A stretch of 13,965 nt of DNA from Chloroflexota bacterium (GTDB lineage: Bacteria; Chloroflexota; Dehalococcoidia; Lucifugimonadales; Lucifugimonadaceae): assembly GCA_016189845.1 (NCBI GenBank), contig JACPRT010000211.1, positions 1-13,965 of the forward strand. The letters run 5' to 3'. Positions 1 through 7,406 of this stretch are shown here, one piece after another. Numbering within the stretch: position 1 is the stretch's first letter; every line of letters begins with the position of its first letter. Below the pieces are notes generated by a model. The model made no database searches. It was not told where the DNA came from and saw only the letters and a list, made by a program, of their open reading frames with translations. The position numbers and the translations under genes are program-made.

Positions 1-329
1 TCGCGGACCGGGGCGCAGACATATTCGACCGGGAACGACGAGCGGTCGACCCGCCAGAACACCTCTTCGGCGACCCTCGACGAATGGCCGGCGCCTAGCG
101 TCTGGAATATCGGCGAATCGTCGGGCGGGTAGGGCGAGCCGTCGGGGCGTGAGTGGTGGACCGTCTGGTGGAACGGCTTGCCGACCAGGTCTCCCTCGTG
201 GTAGCCAAGCAAGCGGCAGGCGGATGGATTGGCGTAGGCGATGGCCCCTGCCCGATCCAGCAGGACGATCGCATCGCCCGCCGACTGCAGCACCGTCTCG
301 TGTATTGAGGCGACCGACTTTATGATCAC
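1..329 (-). CDS. PAS-domain sensory protein, N-terminal fragment (runs off left edge)
   Basis: About 109 codons are readable on the minus strand from GTG at 329, and the frame stays open to the window edge. The translation has the core of a PAS fold: a helix (ETVLQSAGDAIVLLD), the typical AYANPSACRLLGY segment, the GDLVGKPF turn, an HxxRPDGSPYPPDDSPIF stretch, and the start of the later strands (VFWRVDRSSFPVEYV). PAS domains sense ligands or redox state and usually sit before a histidine kinase, diguanylate cyclase or sigma-factor interaction domain. The output domain lies outside the window, so the class cannot be fixed. The start is uncertain: GTG at 329 follows a GGGGG run, and an in-frame TTG lies at 341 just after a TAG stop. 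The gene is co-directional with ychF, 166 bp downstream of that gene's stop. Confidence 0.75.
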   Translation of the reverse strand, partial: MIIKSVASIHETVLQSAGDAIVLLDRAGAIAYANPSACRLLGYHEGDLVGKPFHQTVHHSRPDGSPYPPDDSPIFQTLGAGHSSRVAEEVFWRVDRSSFPVEYVCAPVR

Positions 330-495
330 GAACCCCCGCAACCCGTTGCCGAACTAGGCGCCCGTCAGCGCGATCATCACTAAGGATATCCGGGGAAACG
401 GGGCGGGTTATGGGGGAAAACCCCAAGTTCGCATGGCACAGCTACGCTCGTGCAAGCTTGCCGCAGATTCCACCGGCTCTCCCCGGACCTCGTTC
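330..495. other. Intergenic region between ychF and the PAS gene
   Basis: These 166 bp lie between two minus-strand genes. They contain a short GGGG-AAAA-CCCC inverted repeat at 413-424 and a GGATATCC palindrome near 384-391. I found no convincing -35/-10 pair for the PAS gene. The four-base stem is too short to call a terminator. Confidence 0.4.
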
Positions 496-1593
496 TCAAA
501 CCGAAAACAGAAAATTGATGACGTCACCGTCCCTGACGATGTAGTCGCGTCCTTCCGACCGCAGCACCCCGGCCTTCTTCGCCTCAACGAGGCCCCCGGC
601 GCGCACCAGGTCGTCGTAGGCCGCGACCTCCGCCCGGATGAAGCCGCGCTCGATGTCGGAGTGAACGCGGCCGGCTGCCTTCTGCGCCGGCATGCCGTCG
701 GTTATCGTCCAGGCGCGCACTTCGTCGGGACCGACCGTCAGGAAGGAAATCAGGCCTGCGGACTGGTAGCACATGCGGATGATGCGCTGCAGGCCCGGCT
801 CGCCGGCGCCCAGCGACGCCCGGAACTCCGCTTCTTCTCCCTCCGACATCTGGCCAAGCTCCATCTCGAGCTTGCCGGCGATTACCGCCGAGCCGGTCTT
901 CGGACCGGTCACCCGCCCGGCGAGATCCGTTTCGAGCTCCGCCGTACGCGGCAGGTCCGCCTCATCGACATTCAGGGCGACCAGGTAGGGCAGGGTGCTT
1001 ACGAGGAACGTATCCCGCAGGGCTCGCCGCTCGGGATCCGCGAGCGACCGGGCACGCATGGGGGTTCCGGCCTCCAGTTCTGCCTGTATGGCCTTCAGCA
1101 CCTCGACATCTCGCAAGGAAGCGTCGCGGTCGGCTGCCTTCGCTCCGCGCAGGCCTTCCGTAATGCGCTGTATCCGCTTGTCGATGAGCGCAATGTCTGC
1201 GAACAGGAGGTCGAATCCGACCGCGTCAAGGTCGCGCCAGGGGTCGACCGATCCCTTCGGATGCGGGGCTGCAGGGTTGTCGAAATCACGTACCACGTGC
1301 AGGATCGCGTCGGCCTTCTGGAGAAGCGTGACCGCTTCCCCGGAGAAGAGGGGCGCAGCTTCCTGTCCGGGAGGCGGGCCTGGCGTGTCGACGTAGGTGA
1401 TCTCGGCGGGGACGACGCGCTCGGGCTTGAACATGTCCGCCAGCGGCGCGAGCCGGGCGTCCGGGACCCTGGCGACCCCTACGTTCGTCCCCGCCCTCGA
1501 GCCGAAGTCGCCAACCGCGACCTTACCGCGCGTGGCGGCGTTGAATATCGTGGTCTTGCCGCTGCGGGGCAGTCCGATGAGTGATACGCGCAC
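496..1593 (-). CDS. ychF: YchF/OLA1-type P-loop NTPase with C-terminal TGS-like domain
   Basis: This 365-residue protein is of the usual YchF length and acts in the cytosol. The family binds ribosomes and preferentially hydrolyses ATP rather than GTP, and is linked to oxidative-stress and translation control. The Walker A/G1 motif GLPRSGKT is at residues 7-14. The G3-like DTPG is at 69-72. The altered G4 motif NVDE at 208-211 is the NxxE form that gives YchF its ATP preference. A helical middle part covers about 125-180. The C-terminal TGS/DUF933-like domain (about 276-365) is strongly conserved, with EVRAWTITDG, HSDIERGFIRAEV and the terminal YIVRDGDVINFLF. The G1 and G3 motifs differ from the canonical GLPNVGKS and DIAGL, so this may be a divergent paralogue rather than the orthologue of E. 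coli YchF. Translation starts at GTG 1593. No Shine-Dalgarno is visible. The gene is divergent from holA, 18 bp away. Confidence 0.85.
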   Translation of the reverse strand: MRVSLIGLPRSGKTTIFNAATRGKVAVGDFGSRAGTNVGVARVPDARLAPLADMFKPERVVPAEITYVDTPGPPPGQEAAPLFSGEAVTLLQKADAILHVVRDFDNPAAPHPKGSVDPWRDLDAVGFDLLFADIALIDKRIQRITEGLRGAKAADRDASLRDVEVLKAIQAELEAGTPMRARSLADPERRALRDTFLVSTLPYLVALNVDEADLPRTAELETDLAGRVTGPKTGSAVIAGKLEMELGQMSEGEEAEFRASLGAGEPGLQRIIRMCYQSAGLISFLTVGPDEVRAWTITDGMPAQKAAGRVHSDIERGFIRAEVAAYDDLVRAGGLVEAKKAGVLRSEGRDYIVRDGDVINFLFSV

Positions 1594-1611
1594 TGGTAGG
1601 ATTTCAGCACT

Positions 1612-2625
1612 TTGGCAATACGGGTTGTATACGGCGCCGACGAGTATAGCGTCGCTACCCGCGTGCGGGCGCTACGGCAGCAGGCTGGCAGCGGCGGCTT
1701 CGACGAAGCCAACACGTCGGTATTCGACGGCGATCGCATTGATGTGGGCAAGGTACTGGCGGCGGCGCACGCGACGCCGTTCCTGGCCGAGCGGCGGGTG
1801 GTGATCGTCAAGGGGCTGCTGGGCCGCATCGAAGGCCCCGCGGGGGGCAGGCGCGGCGGGGGAGGCGGAGGGGCCGGCGGGCGGGTCGACGTCGCCAGGC
1901 TCACCGAAGGTTTGAAGGACCTGCCGTCGACGACCGAGCTGATCTTCAGCGACGGCCCGCTGAAACCGAACGGGGCCGGCCTGCGTGCCGCCGGGCCGCA
2001 GGCGCAGCGGGAAGAGCACGAACGCAGGAAGGGCGCCGACCTGGCCAACTGGATCGCCAGAAGGTTCGTGGAACAGCAAGCCCGGGCATCGCCCGCCGCG
2101 GTCGCGCGGCTGGCCGAACTGGTCGGGGACGACACGCGGGCGCTCGATCAGGAGGTTCTGAAGCTTGCGACATTCGCTGGCAAAGACCCGGTCCAGCGCG
2201 AGCACGTCGAGCTTCTGGTGGCCCCGGCAAGAGAAGCCAACCTGTACGCGGCGGTCGACGCGGTACTCGAGCGTCGTCTGGCGGTCGCCACCCGGCTCCT
2301 CTACCAGCTCCTGTCGGCGGGCCAGAGCGTGCAATCGATCATCATGCAGATCGGCACACAGGTCAGACGCGTCCTGATCGCGCAGGAGCTGCTATCGGCC
2401 GGTGCGTCCCCGGCGGCCGACCGCGACAAGATGGCTGCCCGCGTGGGCGCCAGCCCTGGGTTCCAGCTCGCGAAGACCATCGAACAGGCGAGCCGGTTCC
2501 CGAGCGAGTACCTGGCTGAGTCGATGCGCCGCCTCCTGCAGGCCGATCTCGCAATAAAGAGCGGCGAGATCGAGGAACGGCTGGCCCTAGAGCTGCTGAC
2601 GGCGCGTCTCGCGAGCGGCCGCTAG
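1612..2625 (+). CDS. holA: DNA polymerase III subunit delta
   Basis: This 337-residue protein is the delta subunit of the clamp loader, which opens the beta sliding clamp during replication. The N-terminus (IRVVYGADEYSVATRVRAL) matches the family's YG-D/E-x opening of the degenerate AAA+ module. ATPFLAERRVVIVKGLL at about residues 54-70 is the usual RRLVVVRGL region. GADLANWIARR and the following helical lid are typical. The C-terminal helical collar (LYAAVDAVLERRLAVATRLLYQLL onwards) is clear, including LLQADLAIKSGEIEERLALELL near the end. A Gly/Arg-rich insertion (about residues 76-91) replaces a normal loop, and the stretch around 136-146 (REEHERRKG) has lost the hydrophobic motif usually found before GAELA. 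The start is TTG 1612, with TAGGA about 10 nt upstream. The gene is divergent from ychF with an 18-bp gap. Confidence 0.9.
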   Translation: MAIRVVYGADEYSVATRVRALRQQAGSGGFDEANTSVFDGDRIDVGKVLAAAHATPFLAERRVVIVKGLLGRIEGPAGGRRGGGGGGAGGRVDVARLTEGLKDLPSTTELIFSDGPLKPNGAGLRAAGPQAQREEHERRKGADLANWIARRFVEQQARASPAAVARLAELVGDDTRALDQEVLKLATFAGKDPVQREHVELLVAPAREANLYAAVDAVLERRLAVATRLLYQLLSAGQSVQSIIMQIGTQVRRVLIAQELLSAGASPAADRDKMAARVGASPGFQLAKTIEQASRFPSEYLAESMRRLLQADLAIKSGEIEERLALELLTARLASGR

Positions 2626-2736
2626 CCCCGCGTTCGAGGGGTCTCGGCCTCGTGCGAACGGGTCGCGGGCCTGATCTGCTACAGTGGCGGGCCGTATCCG
2701 GGGCGCGCTCGTGCTGCTTGGAATCACGGGCATCTG

Positions 2737-3075
2737 ATGCAAATGCCGGTCCGCACTCGTCCCAATTGGAACGAATACGGGGCTTCAGTGGATGCCCCAG
2801 TCTGGCCTCTGCTGGGCTGGTGGTGGTGGCTCTTTATTATCGGAAATTGGGTCGGCAACGCATCTTTTCGCCTTTACGTGCGTGAAACAGATACTTCCTC
2901 CTTGATTCTGTCGGACTGGCTAGACCTACTGAACAACGTTGTCCTTATCCCGGCGGCTGTTCTCGGCATACTGCTCGTTGGTCTCATTGACCGACGAGGG
3001 ACCGCAAAGCACGCTCGTAGGCTGGGCTTCTACCGCTCGTCCGAACGTTCTGCGGTCGGCGCGCCAGCCGACTAA
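2737..3075 (+). CDS. Small two-helix membrane protein, like the C-terminal half of DUF4328 proteins
   Basis: This 112-residue protein has two hydrophobic segments: one about residues 22-43, containing PLLGWWWWLFIIGNWVGN, and one about 65-85, containing NNVVLIPAAVLGILLVGLI. A short helix with a WLDLL motif lies between them, and the tail is basic. The order of motifs (W-rich helix, GN-SFRLYVR, aspartate/threonine turn, WLD, IPAAVLGIL) resembles the last two helices of DUF4328-type membrane proteins. The usual N-terminal helices are absent, so it may be a genuine short protein or a 5'-truncated remnant. The frame is open back to the holA stop without another good start. ATG 2743 is an alternative. 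No strong Shine-Dalgarno is seen. The sequence is visibly richer in A and T than its neighbours. Its function is unknown. It is convergent with the PHP gene, with a 12-bp gap. Confidence 0.55.
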   Translation: MQMPVRTRPNWNEYGASVDAPVWPLLGWWWWLFIIGNWVGNASFRLYVRETDTSSLILSDWLDLLNNVVLIPAAVLGILLVGLIDRRGTAKHARRLGFYRSSERSAVGAPAD

Positions 3076-3087
3076 AGCTCCCGGACA

Positions 3088-3789
3088 TTAGCGCATGCCC
3101 TCGATCCATTCGCGGTGTGGCCGCGGTCTGAAGCGAAACGCGGCGGACTTGAGGGCGCGAATCAGGTCTTCGACGCAGCGCACGGGCTGGTCGAATTCGG
3201 TCACGCATCGCCCGGCCTCGCCGGGTTCGTGAGAATCGCTGCCCGCCACTCCGCGTAGCCCCGCTGCGCGGGCGAGGTCGGACGAGAACAGGTTCTCGAC
3301 CTGCAGCGCACGCCCGTTTGCTACTTCCACCGCGTCGACAAGCCTGAGCAGTGGGTTATCGAGAGCCCTCCTGAGCGCGACGTCGTATGGCGCCGAATTC
3401 GGTGTGACCTCCGGTAGAAGCACCCGCCGATAGGGGTGGGCAAGGACCATTGCCCCGCCCGCGCGTTCGACGGCTTCGGCCAGCTTTGCAGCGTGGTGGA
3501 ATCCGAACTCGTAGGACTCCAGGCCGAACACGAGGACGTGCCCGGCGTCCGTATTGATTTCTGCCCCGGGAACGACGACGACCCCGGCATCCCCCGCTTC
3601 TCCCGGCGCGAAGCCAACGCTGGACGTCCTACGACTTGGAAGGTCATCCCGGCGCCAGAACGCGTCGTGTTCGGTCAAACACAGGGCATCCACGTCTGCA
3701 GCCTTCGCGTCCTCGATCGCCCGGGCGATCGACAGCGAGCTGTCTGGAGACTTCGCGGCAGAGTGGCAGTGAACGTCAACAAGCCACAT
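3088..3789 (-). CDS. PHP-domain metal-dependent phosphoesterase
   Basis: This 233-residue protein has all the motifs of the polymerase and histidinol phosphatase (PHP) superfamily in order: DVHCHS (D5, H7, H9), TEHD (E40, H41, D42), PGAEI (E77), DAGHVLVFG (H84), AHPYR (H118) and GSDSH (D185, H187). These residues build the metal site of a seven-stranded barrel that hydrolyses phosphoesters. Small stand-alone members include nucleotide and nucleoside-phosphate phosphatases such as TrpH/RNase AM. This protein is shorter than TrpH (about 290 residues) and its substrate cannot be named from sequence. ATG 3789 is chosen because the catalytic DxHxH motif begins at residue 5, as is usual. The gene is convergent with the small membrane protein and divergent from the TPR lipoprotein, 105 bp away. 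Confidence 0.85.
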   Translation of the reverse strand: MWLVDVHCHSAAKSPDSSLSIARAIEDAKAADVDALCLTEHDAFWRRDDLPSRRTSSVGFAPGEAGDAGVVVVPGAEINTDAGHVLVFGLESYEFGFHHAAKLAEAVERAGGAMVLAHPYRRVLLPEVTPNSAPYDVALRRALDNPLLRLVDAVEVANGRALQVENLFSSDLARAAGLRGVAGSDSHEPGEAGRCVTEFDQPVRCVEDLIRALKSAAFRFRPRPHREWIEGMR

Positions 3790-3876
3790 GTGAAGCCTGG
3801 ATCAATCGTCCCTGTGCGTTTCGTCGTACTCCCTGCCCGGGAGACCCGGAAGCGAAACATAGCATTCTGGCCGCCC

Positions 3877-3884
3877 GGAAGGGA
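3877..3884 (+). promoter_or_regulatory. Ribosome binding site that decides the lipoprotein start
   Basis: GGAAGGGA lies 10 nt before ATG 3895. The same frame is open upstream into the PHP gene, back to an ATG at 3436. Only the start at 3895 gives an N-terminal lipoprotein signal and a purine-rich ribosome binding site. Confidence 0.6.
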
Positions 3885-3894
3885 CAATTGGCGT

Positions 3895-4929
3895 ATGACC
3901 CTTGCCGCTTCTAGGTATGTTGCCGGCCGCGAATCCCACGGCCGACCATTCGCCTGTTTGCTTGCGCTCGTGGCCGCGATCTTCATTTCCGCGTGTGCCC
4001 TTTCCCGGCCGACGCCAACCCCGGAACCTACTCCCACTGCGACACCCGAGCCGACCGCGACGCCTTCGCCCTCGCCCACGCCGACCGCGATCCCCACACC
4101 AACCGCGACCGCGATCCCCAGCGTCACCGACAGCGTCGGGCACTATGCCAACGCGTACGCGCTGCTGAGTAGAGGGAGGTACGTCGACGCAGAGCGGCGG
4201 TTCACGGTTGTCATCGAACTGGAGCCGAACTTCGCGCGGGCATGGGATGGACGCGGGCAGGCGAGACTGAACAAGGGCGACCTGACGGGCGCCCTCGCTG
4301 ACTTCGATCGTGCGATCGAACTCAAGCCCGACCTCGGGAAGGCCTATGCCGCCCGCGCGCTCGCCCGGTACGCGCTCGACGATACGAAGGGTGCCGAGTC
4401 CGACGCGCTCAAGGCGATCGAACAGGAGCCGAGCGATCCACGCCCGTATATCGTGCTTGGACGGCTCGCAGTCGACGCCGGCCTGATAGCCGCAGCCTCA
4501 GAGAACTTCGACAGGGCGGTCGCGGTTGCGCCGGACCGGGGCGACGTCTACTGGTGGCGGGGAAGGTTTCTGAACGCGGTGGGCGAATACCGTGCCGCGT
4601 TGCAGGACCTGAGCATCGCGATCGAACTGGCGCCATCCCTCTCCGGCGCCTATCTGGACCGGGCGATCACTATACTTCAGGGCGGCGCGGATCCACGGCT
4701 GGCCCGCCCGGACCTCGAGGAAGCGATCGAGAGGGCGGACGTGGATCCTAAGAACCCCTCTGTGCGGGATGAGGCGCAGAAGCTCCTCGGCGAGGTCGAC
4801 GCGTGGGTAAAACAGCAGGGAGATCAGCTGCCACCCCTGCCAACACCGGACGGTCAAGGACTTGCCCCAGCAACCCCGACCCCCCAAACGACCGCCCCGG
4901 CGACCAGGGTACCTGGATCCGGCCCGTGA
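3895..4929 (+). CDS. TPR-repeat lipoprotein with Pro/Thr-rich linker
   Basis: This 344-residue protein is predicted to be anchored on the outer face of the membrane. A lipoprotein signal peptide (basic N-region, hydrophobic FACLLALVAAIF) ends in the lipobox ISAC, with the lipidated cysteine at residue 34. A linker of about 40 residues made of Thr-Pro, Pro-Glu and Ala-Thr units follows (residues 37-80). About five tetratricopeptide repeats come next, from about residue 83 to 252, with signatures such as AWDGRGQARLNKGDLTGALADFDRAIELKPD. The C-terminal tail is again rich in Pro and Thr. TPR units are protein-binding scaffolds, and the partner is unknown. The stop codon lies 4 bp before the preferred start of the CoA-transferase gene, so the two are probably co-transcribed. 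No functional link to the transferase is evident. Confidence 0.82.
   Translation: MTLAASRYVAGRESHGRPFACLLALVAAIFISACALSRPTPTPEPTPTATPEPTATPSPSPTPTAIPTPTATAIPSVTDSVGHYANAYALLSRGRYVDAERRFTVVIELEPNFARAWDGRGQARLNKGDLTGALADFDRAIELKPDLGKAYAARALARYALDDTKGAESDALKAIEQEPSDPRPYIVLGRLAVDAGLIAAASENFDRAVAVAPDRGDVYWWRGRFLNAVGEYRAALQDLSIAIELAPSLSGAYLDRAITILQGGADPRLARPDLEEAIERADVDPKNPSVRDEAQKLLGEVDAWVKQQGDQLPPLPTPDGQGLAPATPTPQTTAPATRVPGSGP
4006..4130 (+). repeat. Degenerate Thr/Pro-coding repeat tract (linker)
   Basis: This in-gene low-complexity tract has recurring units of the type CCGACCGCGA(C/T)(G/C)CC, encoding alternating Thr, Pro, Ala and Glu. It follows the lipobox directly and precedes the first TPR. 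Such a tract can expand or contract between strains, and would hold the TPR domain away from the membrane. Confidence 0.6.
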
Positions 4930-4933
4930 GGGC

Positions 4934-7360
4934 GTGCCGCCTGACGGGGGCCCGCTAGAGGGCCTTCGCGTCCTCGATCTGACCGACGACCATGCCGGCG
5001 CGCTCACGACGATGTTCCTCGCCGATTACGGCGCGGACGTGGTCAAAGTTGTCCCATCGGCGGGATTGCCTCTGGAGCGAGGGCCCGGCTACCTGATCTG
5101 GAACCGCAACAAGCGGGCCCTGGCAAGCGGCGGCACGGACGGTGGCTCCAGCCAGGACGGCGCGGTGTTCCGGCTCGCCAGGGAGGCGGACGTGCTGGTG
5201 GAATCGTTCCGCCCGGATTCGCACCCGCCTTGCTTCGACTATGAAGGCCTGCGCAAGGTGAACGAGGGCATCGTCTGGTGTTCGATCACGCCCTATGGTC
5301 CCTCCGGTCCGCTGTCGTCGCACCCAGGCTATGAGGGACTCGTGGCCGCGGCCTCCGGCATCATGACGGAGCAGCGGGGGCCAAACGGGGCGCCGGTGTA
5401 TAACGCTCTGCCCATTGCAGGGATCGGCACGGCGCTGCTGGCAATTCACGGCATCCTGGCCGCCTCGCACAGGCGCGCAGTCGCAGGCCGGGGCCAGCGA
5501 GTAGACACCAGCATGTACCAGGGTGCGCTTGCGGCGAGGTCGCCGATGCTGGTGCGCGGTGAAGGGGTCCAGACCTGGGATAGCGCAGGCAATGATCCGC
5601 AGGGCGCGCTGCCGAACTATCGCCTCTACCGGTGCGCCGACGACAAATGGCTGCACCTGGGTACGCTGATACCGGTCTTCTGGAACAAGCTCATCATCGC
5701 CCTCGACTTGTACCAGTTCGCCACCGATCCCAGGTTCGAAACCGCCCCCCTCTACTGGCCGACGGAGGAGATCAGGGCGGAGGCCAAGCGCATCCTCGCG
5801 GACAAGTTCGCGTCGGCGACCCGCGATCACTGGCTCAAGGTCCTTCGCGAAGGCGATGTGCCCGTGTCGCCAGCTACCCCGACGCACGAGCTGTTCGAGC
5901 ACCCCCAGGTTGCCGCCAACGGGATGTCCACTGCCATCGAAGATCCGCGTGTCGGAAGGCTGGAGCAGGGCATGCCTCCGGTGGCGCTGTCGCTGACTCC
6001 AGGCGCTGTGCGCCGTCCGGCGCCGGCAAAGGCTGCGGCAAATATCTCATGGGAGTCGCCGATCCGGTTTCACGCCCGCCTGCCTTCAGGCACGAAACCG
6101 GCTTCCAGTGCCAAAGCGGGCAAGATCAGTGCCGCCGGGCCACGCCCCGGGCGAGGCCCGCTGGCCGGTATCCGCGTTCTTGACCTGTCTTCGTATCTGG
6201 CCGGGCCCATCGGGCCCGCGTACCTCGCCGACCTCGGAGCAGACGTGATCAAGGTCGAGCCCCGCGGCGGTGAAGGCTGCCGGATGATCATGATGCTGTT
6301 CCTGGGAGGGAATCCAAGCAAGCGTGGCCTCGCCCTGGACCTCAAATCGCCTGCCTCGAAGGAAGTCCTCCGCAGGCTTATCAAGCGGTCGGACGTCGTC
6401 GTCCACAACAACCGGGTTGGGGTGGCCGAACGGCTGGGCATCGACTACGAATCTGTCAGGCGCATCCGGCCGGACGTGATCTACCTCCAGAGCACGGCGT
6501 ATGGGAGCAAGGGGCCCGATGCGGCGCTGCCCGGGTTCGACCCGCTGTTCCAGTCGCTTTCCGGGATCGGGATGGCACAGGCGGGACCGGGCAGGCCCCC
6601 GGTATTTCCAAAAACCCCGAGCTGCGATATCGCGACCGCGATGCTGGGCGCCGCGGCAGTCCTGCTCGGCCTCGCCCATCGAGACCGTACAGGCGAGGGG
6701 CAGCTCATCGAGACGTCGCTGCTGGCGACGGGTCTCTGGTTGAGATGCGACGCCTTCGTGCGCTACGGCGGGTCGGCGCCTCCCCGGGTCACGAACGAGG
6801 ACAATTCCGGGACCGGCGCCGTATACCGGTGGTACCGCGCGGCCGACGGCTACCTGTTCGTGGCGTGCCGCACGGAAGCGCAGGCCGCAGCACTGTGCAA
6901 AGCGGCGGGAGTCCTCCCGGCGGAGACGACCGACGAGACCGGCGGGACCGCCAGAGAGATGGCGATCGCCACGCCAGGCTCGGATGGCGATGTGAAACTG
7001 ACCGCGAAGCTGGCAGCTGCCATTGCGCGAAGATCAGTGGCGGAGTGGCTGGACGCCTTCGGAAAATCCGGCGTCCCCTCCGAGAGGGTCGCCGAAAACA
7101 ACGACGAGGGAGTCCACAGGAACCCCCAGGCCAGGCACCTCAGAGCGCTCGCGCAGGACCGTTACCCCGGCTTCAAGAACCTCGTTCAGCCGGGAATCCT
7201 GGTGAGGTTCTCCGACACGCCTGCCGTACGGCGGTCCGCGCCCCCGGTCTGCGGGGAGCACACGGTCGAGGTCCTGACCGAGCTCGGGTACTCGGGCGAG
7301 GAGATCTCGAAGCTCGAGGCCAGCGGCGCCATCGGCATCCACCGCGCGGGGCAGTCCTGA
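4934..7360 (+). CDS. Fused double-domain family III (CaiB/BaiF) CoA-transferase
   Basis: This protein of about 808 residues is two CaiB/BaiF domains in tandem; single-domain family members are about 400 residues and form interlocked dimers. Domain 1 begins PLEGLRVLDLT (about residue 7), with DYGADVVKVVP and AGRGQRVDTSM. Domain 2 begins PLAGIRVLDLSS (about residue 409), with DLGADVIKVEP, NPSKRGLALDLK and RTGEGQLIETSL. Family III enzymes transfer CoA between carboxylic acids through an aspartyl-CoA intermediate. The aligned catalytic position is Asp565 in domain 2 (codon 6626-6628, in SCDIATAM) but Gly163 in domain 1 (codon 5420-5422), so probably only one site is catalytic. The start GTG 4934 gives the usual short leader. 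TTG 4862 is an in-frame alternative adding a Pro/Arg-rich 24-residue extension that overlaps the lipoprotein gene. The CoA donor and acceptor are unknown. Confidence 0.9.
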   Translation: MPPDGGPLEGLRVLDLTDDHAGALTTMFLADYGADVVKVVPSAGLPLERGPGYLIWNRNKRALASGGTDGGSSQDGAVFRLAREADVLVESFRPDSHPPCFDYEGLRKVNEGIVWCSITPYGPSGPLSSHPGYEGLVAAASGIMTEQRGPNGAPVYNALPIAGIGTALLAIHGILAASHRRAVAGRGQRVDTSMYQGALAARSPMLVRGEGVQTWDSAGNDPQGALPNYRLYRCADDKWLHLGTLIPVFWNKLIIALDLYQFATDPRFETAPLYWPTEEIRAEAKRILADKFASATRDHWLKVLREGDVPVSPATPTHELFEHPQVAANGMSTAIEDPRVGRLEQGMPPVALSLTPGAVRRPAPAKAAANISWESPIRFHARLPSGTKPASSAKAGKISAAGPRPGRGPLAGIRVLDLSSYLAGPIGPAYLADLGADVIKVEPRGGEGCRMIMMLFLGGNPSKRGLALDLKSPASKEVLRRLIKRSDVVVHNNRVGVAERLGIDYESVRRIRPDVIYLQSTAYGSKGPDAALPGFDPLFQSLSGIGMAQAGPGRPPVFPKTPSCDIATAMLGAAAVLLGLAHRDRTGEGQLIETSLLATGLWLRCDAFVRYGGSAPPRVTNEDNSGTGAVYRWYRAADGYLFVACRTEAQAAALCKAAGVLPAETTDETGGTAREMAIATPGSDGDVKLTAKLAAAIARRSVAEWLDAFGKSGVPSERVAENNDEGVHRNPQARHLRALAQDRYPGFKNLVQPGILVRFSDTPAVRRSAPPVCGEHTVEVLTELGYSGEEISKLEASGAIGIHRAGQS

Positions 7361-7395
7361 TCGAGGGAGGCCGGGGTCTGATCACCAGCGGCACT

Positions 7396-7401
7396 GGAGG
7401 A
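7396..7401 (+). promoter_or_regulatory. Shine-Dalgarno favouring a CTG start for the antiporter
   Basis: GGAGGA is a near-perfect anti-16S complement. It lies 5 nt before an in-frame CTG (7407) and 17 nt before the in-frame TTG (7419). Spacing supports the rarer CTG start, which would add four residues (MDDA) to the N-terminus. Confidence 0.4.
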
Positions 7402-7406
7402 CTCGC

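Noticed and set aside
412..424. GGGG-AAAA-CCCC as a terminator after ychF
   Set aside because: The stem is only 4 bp, lies about 75 bp after the stop and lacks a U-tract.
433..1584. A 383-codon open frame on the plus strand
   Set aside because: It lies antisense to ychF, whose motifs are clear. Its translation is Arg/Gly-rich without a fold, as expected for a shadow frame in high-GC DNA.
2626..2641. CCCC...GGGG repeat after the holA stop as a terminator
   Set aside because: The pairing is four bp with a mismatch inside and no T-run follows.
2680..2685. TACAGT with upstream TG as an extended -10 for the small membrane protein
   Set aside because: No -35 box stands at a suitable distance, and one hexamer alone is expected by chance.
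3436..3894. Upstream extension of the TPR lipoprotein frame to an ATG at 3436
   Set aside because: The extension is antisense to the PHP gene and would bury the lipoprotein signal peptide. The ribosome site and lipobox support ATG 3895.
3790..3894. Promoter pair between the PHP gene and the lipoprotein
   Set aside because: TATGTT (minus) and TAGCAT (plus) occur, but neither has a -35 element at 16-18 bp.
4955..5902. A 315-codon minus-strand frame
   Set aside because: It is antisense to domain 1 of the CoA-transferase and has low-complexity Arg-rich translation.
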